The notes under the pieces: model-generated | The model's database searches: none | What the model was told of the DNA's origin: nothing | What the model saw: only the letters and a program-made list of their open reading frames with translations | Shown: piece by piece, positions 6,342-12,827 of the stretch | Numbering within the stretch: position 1 is the first letter of the stretch | Layout: each line of letters opens with the position of its first letter | Position numbers and translations under genes: made by a program | Virus record (IMG/VR): IMGVR_UViG_3300042934_000636 | Location: 1-37,025 of that record | Length of the DNA stretch: 37,025 nucleotides | Reading direction: 5' to 3' (one strand) | From: a virus

Positions 6342-6740
6342 ACAAGCAGGTGTACGGCGCGAATTGCAGACCCCCAGCACGCGCAACCCCCGATCTGCCC
6401 TACTGTTCCCACGTCCAGCCATTAGTGGGTCCAGGCAAGAGACGGAAGGTAGAGGTGTGTGCCACGTCATACAGCGGGATGTGGAGGAGGCTGTTCCTCC
6501 AGGTTTCTCCCGTGTTCCCCGGGACTGCTCAGGACTGGCCGGGACCAGCCGGTACGAGACATCACGAACAACAGTGACGAGCAGTCAGCCGGGCCCGGAG
6601 GTTTTGTAGTTCTGCTTGCACACCCTCCTACACTGGTGGAAGCAGAAGGAGCCCAGCCCCGACGCGAGTTTCTCAGGCCAGCGTCAGGCGGGCTCCTACC
6701 TGATGTCACTACCCGCCCAGCAAGAGACAAGGAGCAACAC

Positions 6741-6923
6741 GTGCAGGGTAACAAGGACATGGGCAACGTGGACAGGTGGTGGGCCCGCGGTACCCGCTAC
6801 CTGCGGGAATGGCCGCGCCGTCATGGACGCACTGTCCACGATCAGATGGTCCGGGGCGTGTCGTACGGCGTCGGGAGCGGCGCTGTAAGCGTCCTCGTCG
6901 TCTGGTGGCAGAGCCGCCACTGA
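6741..6923 (+). CDS. Small protein with a C-terminal hydrophobic segment
   Basis: 60 residues from the GTG at 6741, which has AAGGAG at 6 bases. The N-terminal two thirds are basic and aromatic (DRWWARGTRYLREWPRRHG); the C-terminus GVSYGVGSGAVSVLVVWW is hydrophobic enough to be one short membrane helix ending in QSRH. The pattern suggests a small inner-membrane protein with its charged part in the cytoplasm. It is alone in its direction, has its own promoter-like sequence at 6604-6634, and faces the dCTP deaminase gene across a hairpin. The function is unknown. Confidence 0.55.
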   Translation: MQGNKDMGNVDRWWARGTRYLREWPRRHGRTVHDQMVRGVSYGVGSGAVSVLVVWWQSRH

Positions 6924-6939
6924 CCGCGATCAGATTCAC

Positions 6940-6967
6940 GATGGCCTCCGCTACGGCGGGGGCCATC
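6940..6967. terminator. Bidirectional hairpin between convergent genes
   Basis: GATGGCC (6940-6946) pairs with GGCCATC (6961-6967), with CCGC/GCGG pairing inside. It lies between the small membrane-protein gene (ends 6923) and the dCTP deaminase gene (ends 7008), and so can serve both. Confidence 0.6.
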
Positions 6968-7007
6968 GTCGTTCCAGGAGGTTCCGGTGGCCAGGACGGC
7001 ACGGGCA

Positions 7008-7604
7008 TCACTGCGGTTCCTGTCGGTCCGGGATCTTCGTGCGGTGGAAGTTCTGCCAGGAACGGGAGGCGGTCGGCCCGCGCTGCCCCTGATACCGGGA
7101 CCCGCGGACCTCGCTCCCGTACGGATACTCCGACGGGGACGACAGAGCGAACACGCAGATCTGCCCGATCTTCATGCCCGGCCACAGCTTGATCGGCAAG
7201 GTGGCGAGATTGCTGAGCTCCAGGGTTACGTGCCCCTCGAACCCCGGGTCGATGAACCCCGCCGTGGAGTGCGTGATCAACCCCAGCCGCCCGAGCGACG
7301 ACTTCCCCTCCAGCCGGGCCGCGAGCGTGTCCGGCAACGACACCCGCTCCAACGTCGACCCCAACACGAACTCCCCCGGATGCAACACGAACGCCTCCCC
7401 CGCCGGAACCTCCACCAGCCGCGCCAGGTCATCCTGCCGTCGGGCGGGATCAATGAAGGCGTGCCGGTGATTCTCGAAGACCCGGAATGAGGCGTCCAGT
7501 CGGACGTCGATGCTGGCGGGCTGAAGCATCGCCTCGTCGTACGGGGAGATACCGAGCCGGCCGTCAGCTATCGCGGCCTGGAGGTCTCTGTCGGAAAGGA
7601 GCAC
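7008..7604 (-). CDS. dcd: dCTP deaminase
   Basis: 198 residues; converts dCTP to dUTP plus ammonia (bifunctional relatives go on to dUMP). The signature [19 protein letters not shown] plus [16 protein letters not shown] is intact: Ser102/Ser103 and Arg106 hold the triphosphate and Glu129 is the catalytic acid. The usual C-terminal lid [14 protein letters not shown] is also present, followed by about 12 extra basic residues. The length is close to bacterial Dcd (about 190). The sequence alone does not let me decide between the mono- and bifunctional forms. The start is a GTG at 7604 with no ribosome site but with TAGCCT 6 bases before it. With ThyX 1.8 kb away it supplies precursors for dTMP during infection. 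Horizontal carriage by phages is well known for this family. Confidence 0.93.
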   Translation of the reverse strand: MLLSDRDLQAAIADGRLGISPYDEAMLQPASIDVRLDASFRVFENHRHAFIDPARRQDDLARLVEVPAGEAFVLHPGEFVLGSTLERVSLPDTLAARLEGKSSLGRLGLITHSTAGFIDPGFEGHVTLELSNLATLPIKLWPGMKIGQICVFALSSPSEYPYGSEVRGSRYQGQRGPTASRSWQNFHRTKIPDRQEPQ

Positions 7605-7610
7605 ACCGCG

Positions 7611-7616
7611 AGGCTA
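7611..7616 (-). promoter_or_regulatory. -10 box for a leaderless dcd transcript
   Basis: On the minus strand TAGCCT ends exactly 6 bases before the GTG start of dcd, in the 40-base gap behind the zinc-ribbon gene. No Shine-Dalgarno sequence is present. Confidence 0.45.
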
Positions 7617-7644
7617 CGGCCGTCCCGCCGTCGTGTTCCCTGCG

Positions 7645-9048
7645 CTAACGAGTGCGGCCCTTACGTGCGCAGTATCGGCATCGGCTTCCCTTGCTAACAG
7701 AACTGAGGTGGGGACTGCTTTCGTTGCCGCAGGTGGTACACCGACAACGCCAGGGCTTTTTACTTCCCGGGTACGGTTCGAGGGGCTCGAAGCAAGCGGC
7801 ACGCATTGTTGTTACGGCCTCGTCGGCAGCCAGCCGACGAGCGCAGAAGCGGCAGCCGGTGCCCCTTCGAACACTGTGAAGGGCTGGGCTACTTTCCCCT
7901 CCGCACTGCTTGCACACACAACGCCACTGGCGGTGCGCGTTCCCAGGGTATGGCTCCAAGGGATCAAACCCCGCAGCGCGCATTTCCTCCTCAGGATCTA
8001 CCGGTCGGCCCGCGCAGAATCTGCATCCAGACCCTTTTCGCACGCCGCTGAGGGCCTTGTCACTCTCGTTGCCGCAAGTGGTACAACGACAACGCCAGGG
8101 CTTCTTGACGCCTGGGAAAGCTTCCAGGGGTTCAAATCCGACCGCTCGCATCTCCGCTTCGGGGTCGACCGGCTGCCCGTATGCGCAGTGTCTGCACCCA
8201 GATCCCTGTCTGATGCTTGTCAGGCGTGGAGCGCTCTCGCGATGACAAGTAATGCAGCGACAGCGCCAGGGGAGCTTGTTAGATCCCGGATAGGGTTCTA
8301 GGGGTTCAAATCCGACAGCTCGTGCACTGGCGAAGGCTGCTTCGGAAGGAAGTCGGCTGTTGGCCGTTCGTCGCGCTGTTGCGCAGATTGGGCATCCGCT
8401 TCCTCTTCGCACGAATTCCAGCCGGGGAGCAGTCTGAGTCCCGCAGGTGGTGCACAGGCAGCGCCAGGGTGTACGCGTGTTCCCCGGGTAGGGCTCCAGC
8501 GGTTCAAAGCCCGCCGCCCGGATGTCGGCATCAGCTGCGGCTGGCTGCACTGGGGCGTTGGGGGCGCAGTACCTACAACCAGCTGCGCTTGTGCGTATCG
8601 AAACCAAGCGCTTTGGGGAAGGGCGGCCACAGACGATGCAGCGGCAAAGCCAGTGGAGGTCCACGGACTGAGGGTAGGGCTCTAGCGGCTCAAAGCCAGC
8701 CGCCCGCATCTCTTCCTCGGCACGTTCCTTGGGCACGCCATGCCACTCGTCTGACATGAGGGGGATCATCTCGACCCACCGCTCGACAGTGTCGGCCCGT
8801 CCGGCACCGGCGTAGAAGGTGTGCATGTGTGCTTCCCGCTCAGCGTCCTTTCGTGCTGCCTCGCAGGTGATGCAAGCACGGCCGCTGCGTACCTTGATAA
8901 GTCGTGGCTTGCTTTCAACTCCGCACTTCAGACAGCGTGCACGCCAGGGTTTGACCGTGCTCCCCGGGTAGGGATCAAGCGGTCGGAAGCCAGCCGCCCG
9001 CATCTCTTCCTCGGCACGCTGTAGGAACTCCGCCCGACTTTCCCCCAC
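7645..9048 (-). CDS. Protein made of seven tandem zinc-ribbon (treble-clef-like) repeats
   Basis: 467 residues from GTG 9048, with AAGGGGAG at 7 bases. It consists almost wholly of seven repeats starting near residues 16, 114, 176, 242, 300, 356 and 415, about 56-66 residues each (98 for the first because of an inserted, less conserved linker at 63-110). Each repeat has a helix and loop of the form MRAAGFEPLEPYPGS, an aromatic W.C..C knuckle such as PWRCRCTTCGNES, a linker SPRLSSVRKGSG, and a second CxxC. This resembles the treble-clef zinc-ribbon family often found in front of Vsr-like nucleases, but no nuclease or other catalytic domain is present. Such arrays normally bind nucleic acid. 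The gene has its own probable promoter (TAACAT) and lies 40 bases upstream of dcd. The repeat architecture is seen directly; DNA or RNA binding is inferred. Confidence 0.85.
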   Translation of the reverse strand: MGESRAEFLQRAEEEMRAAGFRPLDPYPGSTVKPWRARCLKCGVESKPRLIKVRSGRACITCEAARKDAEREAHMHTFYAGAGRADTVERWVEMIPLMSDEWHGVPKERAEEEMRAAGFEPLEPYPQSVDLHWLCRCIVCGRPSPKRLVSIRTSAAGCRYCAPNAPVQPAAADADIRAAGFEPLEPYPGNTRTPWRCLCTTCGTQTAPRLEFVRRGSGCPICATARRTANSRLPSEAAFASARAVGFEPLEPYPGSNKLPWRCRCITCHRESAPRLTSIRQGSGCRHCAYGQPVDPEAEMRAVGFEPLEAFPGVKKPWRCRCTTCGNESDKALSGVRKGSGCRFCAGRPVDPEEEMRAAGFDPLEPYPGNAHRQWRCVCKQCGGESSPALHSVRRGTGCRFCARRLAADEAVTTMRAACFEPLEPYPGSKKPWRCRCTTCGNESSPHLSSVSKGSRCRYCARKGRTR

Positions 9049-9149
9049 CCCGCCACTCCCCTTCGTGCCCCACTAGGTTCCGTCTCATGTTACACGCTTT
9101 GCCTAGGGTGGTAGATGCCTAGAAGGCGCTAGACGAAGACGGTGATTAG

Positions 9150-9317
9150 CTACCTCCCGGCCCGCCGTTCCTCCAGTGCCCGCGTGCACAGGACGCACAG
9201 CGGGTTTCCGCCCAGCCCGTACCGGTGGGTGGGGTGCTGGCAGCCGCGGCACGGTCCCACGAGGGACGGCGCGCACTCGGGGGCCGGCGGGGCAGGTCTG
9301 TCGGAGATCGTGCTCAT
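9150..9317 (-). CDS. Small Cys-rich protein (55 residues)
   Basis: The frame runs from ATG 9317 to TAG 9150. After a Pro-rich start the core reads PCRGCQHPTHRYGLGGNPLC followed by VLCTRALEERRAG: two CxxC motifs about 15 residues apart, with two His between them, a compact zinc knuckle. TAGGCT (9325-9330) lies 7 bases before the ATG, so the message may be leaderless or nearly so. It is divergent from thyX. No function is recognised; small proteins of this pattern are common in Streptomyces phages. Confidence 0.6.
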   Translation of the reverse strand: MSTISDRPAPPAPECAPSLVGPCRGCQHPTHRYGLGGNPLCVLCTRALEERRAGR

Positions 9318-9410
9318 GCCCGCCAGCCTACGACCGAGCAGGGGGAACGCCCGGATGGAGCGGCGGGAGACTGGTCACACCGCCCCACCCCGCGATCGGA
9401 GCCCTTCCCC

Positions 9411-10139
9411 ATGCCCGACATCCTCGAGCCCGTCTTCCGCAGCGACGTCACCGTCCAGCTGGTCAAGGCCACCGCGTCCGACGCCGACGTCTTGTTCGCC
9501 GCCCGTGTGTCCACCCTCGGGGAGCAGTCCATCGACGAGGTCGGCAAGGACCCGGAGCGGTCCAAGGGGCTGCTCAACTATCTGATGCGGGAGCGGCATG
9601 GTTCGCCCTGGGAGCACACGTCGATGACGTTCCTGATCAGCGCCCCGATCTTCGTATTCCGGGAGTTCCACCGTCACCGCGCCGGCTGGAGCTACAACGA
9701 GGAATCCGGCCGCTATCGGGAGCTCCACCCCGTCTTCTACATCCCCAGTGCGGGTCGGAAGCTGGTTCAGGTCGGCAAGCCCGGTGCATACACCTTCGAA
9801 TACGGGACCCTCGATCAGCACGACCTGCTCGAGAACACGATGAAACGCTCCTACACGGAAGCGTTCGAGGCGTACCAGCTACTGCTGCGAGATGGTGTCG
9901 CTCGCGAGGTGGCACGGGTCGTGCTGCCGGTGGGCCTGTACTCGTCCATGTACGCGACGTGCAACGCGCGGTCGCTGATGCACTTCCTCGGGCTGCGCAC
10001 CACCCACCCGAATGCGGCGATCAAGTCCAGCCCCCAGCGGGAGATCGAGATGGTCGCCGAGCAGATGGAAGCGGCCTGGGCGGAGCTGATGCCCCTCACC
10101 CACGCCGCGTTCAACGCCAACGGACGCATCGCCCCCTGA
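9411..10139 (+). CDS. thyX: Flavin-dependent thymidylate synthase
   Basis: 242 residues from the ATG at 9411 (GGAG about 10 bases upstream; the open frame extends further but without coding character). It makes dTMP from dUMP with methylene-tetrahydrofolate and FAD/NADPH, without producing dihydrofolate. The ThyX signature is clear: REFHRHRAGWSYNEESGRYR at about residues 84-103, where Arg88-His89-Arg90, Ser94, Asn96, Glu97 and Ser99 form the substrate and flavin loop. Eight residues separate RHR from Ser99, one more than in the textbook RHRX7S spacing. The C-terminal part LPVGLYSSMYATCNARSLMH, then FLGLRTTHPNAAI, is typical. It is the only rightward gene among the leftward late genes, and forms a pyrimidine route together with dcd. 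Confidence 0.95.
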   Translation: MPDILEPVFRSDVTVQLVKATASDADVLFAARVSTLGEQSIDEVGKDPERSKGLLNYLMRERHGSPWEHTSMTFLISAPIFVFREFHRHRAGWSYNEESGRYRELHPVFYIPSAGRKLVQVGKPGAYTFEYGTLDQHDLLENTMKRSYTEAFEAYQLLLRDGVAREVARVVLPVGLYSSMYATCNARSLMHFLGLRTTHPNAAIKSSPQREIEMVAEQMEAAWAELMPLTHAAFNANGRIAP

Positions 10140-10157
10140 CCCAGATCGCACACCAGT

Positions 10158-10502
10158 TCAGGCAGACGGCGGCCCCGACGGATCCCGAGGCGCCTCATGC
10201 AGGGGCAGCCGATGCTGAGCCCGCACCACCATGCTGATCCGCTGCACCACCAGACAAGCGATCACCAGCAGAAGCAGCGTCCGGACCGTACGGAACACCA
10301 TCGCCGGCGCCCCGTGATCCCACACCGTGATCGCGACCGTGTACGCGCCCAACGCGCCGATCGCCAGGGTGAACGTCATGATGTGCCGGCCCACCGCCGT
10401 CGACCGCCACGGCGCGAACCGGCTGTACACGATCCCGAAGACAAGGCTGCACAGGGCGACCAGGCTTGAGGCTGCCAGGTTGGCGAGCTGTGCGCAGTCC
10501 AT
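10158..10502 (-). CDS. Membrane protein of the lysis region
   Basis: 114 residues with three probable membrane helices: about 5-27 (ANLAASSLVALCSLVFGIVY), 40-62 (IMTFTLAIGALGAYTVAI) and 68-90 (TVRTLLLLVIACLVV), then a charged tail. ATG 10502 overlaps the upstream stop by one base (TAATG), so translation is coupled. It is the last gene of the leftward late block and converges on thyX. It could be a second holin-like protein, a spanin-independent lysis accessory or a superinfection-exclusion protein; nothing here decides between them. Confidence 0.65.
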   Translation of the reverse strand: MDCAQLANLAASSLVALCSLVFGIVYSRFAPWRSTAVGRHIMTFTLAIGALGAYTVAITVWDHGAPAMVFRTVRTLLLLVIACLVVQRISMVVRAQHRLPLHEAPRDPSGPPSA

Positions 10503-10747
10503 TAGCGGGGGCCTCCCTCGAAGGCTTGACGGAAGAGTTCCGCGAAGTGGTTCTGTTCCCGCTCGCTGGCGAGGCGTGCGGCGACGCGGTCAACGAGCGG
10601 GCGGTGTGCTTCCACCGTCCGGCGGGCCTTCTGGGCGCGGGACAGGGCCTTCTCGGCTTCCCGCTGCCCGTGTGTCTTGGCGGCCTGGTCCGGGCGCTGC
10701 GGGGCGGGCTCAGGACGGCGGCGCAGCAACCGACTGATCCATCGCAT
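10502..10747 (-). CDS. Small basic helical protein
   Basis: 81 residues from the ATG at 10747, which lies inside the end of the preceding gene (38-base overlap). It is highly charged and helical: MRWISRLLRRRPEPAPQRPD, then a long helix with AEKALSRAQKARRTVEAHRP and ERVAARLASEREQNHFAELF-like heptads, probably a coiled coil. It has no membrane segment apart from an amphipathic N-terminus. It is embedded in the lysis cassette and was probably acquired with it. The function is unknown. Confidence 0.6.
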   Translation of the reverse strand: MRWISRLLRRRPEPAPQRPDQAAKTHGQREAEKALSRAQKARRTVEAHRPLVDRVAARLASEREQNHFAELFRQAFEGGPR

Positions 10748-11045
10748 CCCCGGGCACCTCCCCTCGTATGGCGCGCAGAACGTGGTTGGCGACTCTCGAC
10801 AGTTCGAGGAGTTCACCGACTTGGTTCTGTGCTTCGATGCGTGCGGCTTCGCTCTCCCGGTGCGCTGCTCTCCATGCGTCCCGTTCCGCGATGACTTCTG
10901 CGACGCGGGCGTCGCGGTCTTTGCGGACGTCTTCGAGGACGGCGCGTGAGACGAGACTGCCTCGGAGGATGAGCAGCACGATAAGGGTGACGATTGCCCC
11001 GGCCCCGCCCGGCAGTAGGACGCTGACGGCCGACAGGTCATTCAC
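10710..11045 (-). CDS. Single-helix membrane protein with coiled-coil tail
   Basis: 111 residues from GTG 11045, which has AAGGAG 8 bases upstream. One membrane helix spans about residues 5-28 (SVLLPGGAGAIVTLIVLLIL). A long charged helix follows, RAVLEDVRKDRDARVAEVIA and on through about residue 90, with coiled-coil heptads. This is an N-in or N-out membrane anchor with a rod-like soluble part, as in some actinophage lysis accessory proteins. It lies between the holin-like gene and the small helical protein it overlaps. A holin partner or regulator role is an inference. Confidence 0.65.
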   Translation of the reverse strand: MNDLSAVSVLLPGGAGAIVTLIVLLILRGSLVSRAVLEDVRKDRDARVAEVIAERDAWRAAHRESEAARIEAQNQVGELLELSRVANHVLRAIRGEVPGDAMDQSVAAPPS

Positions 11046-11123
11046 CTCTGCTGCTCCTTGTAGTGGGGGGTGGGGTACGCGGGTGCCGCTGCCAGTCGAC
11101 ACCGTGCGCACCATCGGGGTTGG

Positions 11124-11510
11124 TCAGACCGAGGTGGGGCCCGGCCGCTTGGCCAGCGGGCCGGACTGCTCGATGCTCAGGGCCGGGACGGGCGCGGTGA
11201 CCTCCCGTCGGAGGAACAGAGCGACGGCGCCCTCCACCACCAGCATCCACAGGGCCTGCTGCTCTGCGCTCATGGCGAGGCCGAAGCCGAGGAACAGGGC
11301 CAGGACACCCTGGGCGAGGTTGACGATGGCCGCGGCGGCCGCGCCGGTGCGCAAGACGATCGCTTCGGCGAGGGCGACGACGCCCGACAGGACGGCCATG
11401 ATGACGGCCTGCTGTTCTGCGGAGACGTCCAGGCCGTACGCGGAGGACAGCTTGAGGGCGACAGCGACGAAGCCGAGCAGGAGGACGGGTTCGCGTCCGA
11501 GGATCTTCAC
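11124..11510 (-). CDS. Holin-like membrane protein with internal duplication
   Basis: 128 residues from a GTG at 11510 whose AAGGAG lies within the last codons of the amidase gene. Hydrophobic helices are visible at about 7-25, 35-58, 60-80 and 85-103. The halves repeat: VSAEQQAVIMAVLSGVVALA and MSAEQQALWMLVVEGAVALF are clearly related, so the protein is an internally duplicated helical hairpin. Its size, its position immediately behind the endolysin and its membrane content fit a holin that opens the membrane for the amidase. The C-terminal 25 residues are soluble and Pro-rich. Confidence 0.75.
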   Translation of the reverse strand: MKILGREPVLLLGFVAVALKLSSAYGLDVSAEQQAVIMAVLSGVVALAEAIVLRTGAAAAAIVNLAQGVLALFLGFGLAMSAEQQALWMLVVEGAVALFLRREVTAPVPALSIEQSGPLAKRPGPTSV

Positions 11511-11512
11511 GG

Positions 11513-12274
11513 TCAGGACTCCTTCTTGAGGGCTGCGACGTCGGCGCGCAGGGCTGCGACGTCCTTACGGAGGGCGGAGACGGCGCCGGGCAGTCCGACG
11601 ACGGCGTTGTAGATGGACTGGACGTAGCTGGACAGCGTCCACTTCGTGTTCTTGGCCTTGTCCGGGGCGGACTTCGGCGCGGGAATGTTGTCCCGGTGGA
11701 TGACGGCGTCGCCGATGTCGGCCTTGCTGTAGCCGGCCATGGGGTCCTCCTCGGTTGCTGGCGTCTTCGTGGTGGGCCTGGGGGCGCCCTTTTGGACCCA
11801 GGCGTAGAGCGGTCCGCCGGGGCAGGCGGTGGCGTAGCCGTCGCGGTGGCCCTTGATCTCGTTGCCTGCGCCGTTCTTGCGGAGCAGGTCGATGCCGTCG
11901 CGGATCGCGGACAGCATGGCGTCGGTGGGCTGGGTCAGACCCTCGGATCCGACGAGGCCGACGATGGCGTAGTGGCCCTGGTTGAGGGCCTGGTTGCCGT
12001 TGGCGCCGGTGCGCTTGCGGAGGCCGCGGCCCTCGAGGAGGTAGCCGTGCGGGCAGGCCGCGTAGTTGTAGGCGACGTCCGAGTAGTTCTCGGTCTTGTT
12101 CGCCAGGTGCGAGGCGCGGATGGCCTTCCACTCGGCGATGCACGCGTTGTGGTCGCTGAGCAGCTTCGTACTGACTGGGGCGCCTTCGTAGTGGACCTTG
12201 ACGCCCTTGGTGCTGGTCTGGGTGGGGGCGGCCGACGCCGGCCAGCCGAGCTGCGCCCGGGTTACGAGCTTCAT
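11513..12274 (-). CDS. Endolysin: zinc N-acetylmuramoyl-L-alanine amidase (PGRP/amidase_2 type)
   Basis: 253 residues. The T7-lysozyme/PGRP-like amidase fold covers about residues 20-165. Zinc ligands appear as His28 (KVHYEG), His143 (KGHRDG) and Cys151 (ATACPGG), with VAYNYAACPHGYLLEGRG in between, as the family requires. It cleaves the bond between muramic acid and L-Ala. The C-terminal third is not a known wall-binding module: a linker, then TLSSYVQSIYNAVVGLPGAV and a short heptad coiled coil LRKDVAALRADVAALK, which could oligomerise the enzyme. No signal peptide, so export should need the holin. The wall-binding-like domain normally fused to such enzymes is encoded separately just upstream. 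The start ATG has AAGGAG 9 bases upstream, inside the previous gene. Confidence 0.9.
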   Translation of the reverse strand: MKLVTRAQLGWPASAAPTQTSTKGVKVHYEGAPVSTKLLSDHNACIAEWKAIRASHLANKTENYSDVAYNYAACPHGYLLEGRGLRKRTGANGNQALNQGHYAIVGLVGSEGLTQPTDAMLSAIRDGIDLLRKNGAGNEIKGHRDGYATACPGGPLYAWVQKGAPRPTTKTPATEEDPMAGYSKADIGDAVIHRDNIPAPKSAPDKAKNTKWTLSSYVQSIYNAVVGLPGAVSALRKDVAALRADVAALKKES

Positions 12275-12277
12275 GAG

Positions 12278-12670
12278 TCAGGACTCCTTCGGGAGGGGGC
12301 TGACGCGGGGGACCTTGAGCTGCCGCCAGGCGGTCTCGTCGGGGGTTCCGGAGGTGTCGCCGTCGCCCTTGGGGCGCAGGGTCTTCTGGTAGGCCTGCCA
12401 GGCAGCACGGTGGGCGGTCGTCCAGTCCGGGCCCAATGTCTTGCCCTGGGGGGCGTGGCCTTCGGCGGTGAGGCGGGCGCCTGCTGCCGTGTTGATGGGG
12501 CTGTAGCGGCCGCCGTGGAAGAACTCGGGCCCGGGGTAGGGCTCGTACCTGCTGGCGTCGTCCGGGGCCTCGACGGGGGCGGGTACCGGTGCCGCGGCCG
12601 GGGTTGCGTCGGGGACGTCGGCGGTCTTCTTACGGGCAGCCGTCTCATCCTGCTGCTTCGGATCGGGCAT
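12278..12670 (-). CDS. Peptidoglycan-binding-like protein of the lysis cassette
   Basis: 130 residues from the ATG at 12670 (CAGGAG about 9 bases upstream). The first 38 residues are a Lys/Ala/Pro-rich linker. Residues about 44-125 read YPGPEFFHGGRYSPINTAAG, then ARLTAEGH, GPDWTTAHRAAWQAYQKTL, and TPDETAWRQLKVP. This resembles the module found at the ends of Streptomyces wall-lytic proteins with the pattern SPI..aG.RL.aeG, GP.WT, aWQ..L, G..sW..LkVP, thought to bind peptidoglycan. There is no catalytic domain and no signal peptide. It ends three bases before the amidase, so the two together look like a split endolysin. The family similarity is from memory of the pattern; binding is inferred. 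Confidence 0.65.
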   Translation of the reverse strand: MPDPKQQDETAARKKTADVPDATPAAAPVPAPVEAPDDASRYEPYPGPEFFHGGRYSPINTAAGARLTAEGHAPQGKTLGPDWTTAHRAAWQAYQKTLRPKGDGDTSGTPDETAWRQLKVPRVSPLPKES

Positions 12671-12788
12671 TGCCCGTACTCCTGAACTCCCCGCGCCCAG
12701 GTGAACTTGGTGGCGGGCCGCTGTGGTGCGGCCGTCCCTCAGTTGGGTGGGGCAAGGGCGGAGGGTCGCCCTCTATGATCAGAGTAGA

Positions 12789-12819
12789 GGCGGCCAAGGC
12801 AGTCGTTCCCCTGGCCGCC
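12789..12819 (-). terminator. Hairpin between tail and lysis genes
   Basis: GGCGGCCA (12789-12796) and TGGCCGCC (12812-12819) form an 8-bp stem about 10 bases behind the Pro/Cys-rich gene. On the minus strand the stem is followed by the pyrimidine-rich TCTACTCT. It probably ends the tail-gene transcript. Confidence 0.6.
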
Positions 12820-12827
12820 CGGGGGCC

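Larger units (their letters stand above)
6180..6740. other. Repeat-rich non-coding region of about 0.56 kb
   Basis: No convincing gene lies here; short open frames have poor third-position GC. It holds four tandem decamers (6241-6280), a 13-bp inverted repeat (6277-6289 and 6329-6341), a promoter-like pair TTGTAG/TACACT (6604-6609 and 6629-6634, 19-base spacer), and an 8-bp inverted repeat AGGAGCCC/GGGCTCCT (about 6646-6698) in the leader of the next gene. Possible roles are a replication origin, an attachment site or a control region. Confidence 0.5.

Noticed and set aside
6455-6609. Possible 50-codon plus-strand gene starting GTG after GGAAGGTAGAGGT
   Set aside because: Third codon positions are not GC-biased (many ATA, ACA, TCA codons), and no domain is visible; more likely non-coding.
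7633-8301. Long rightward open frame over the zinc-ribbon gene
   Set aside because: It is the antisense of the seven-repeat gene; repeats visible in it mirror the minus-strand protein and there is no ribosome site.
7741-9030. Repeated GGTTCAAATCC-like words resembling tRNA T-loops
   Set aside because: They are the codons for the repeated GFEPLEP segment of the zinc-ribbon protein on the minus strand; no acceptor stem, D-arm or anticodon arm fits around them.
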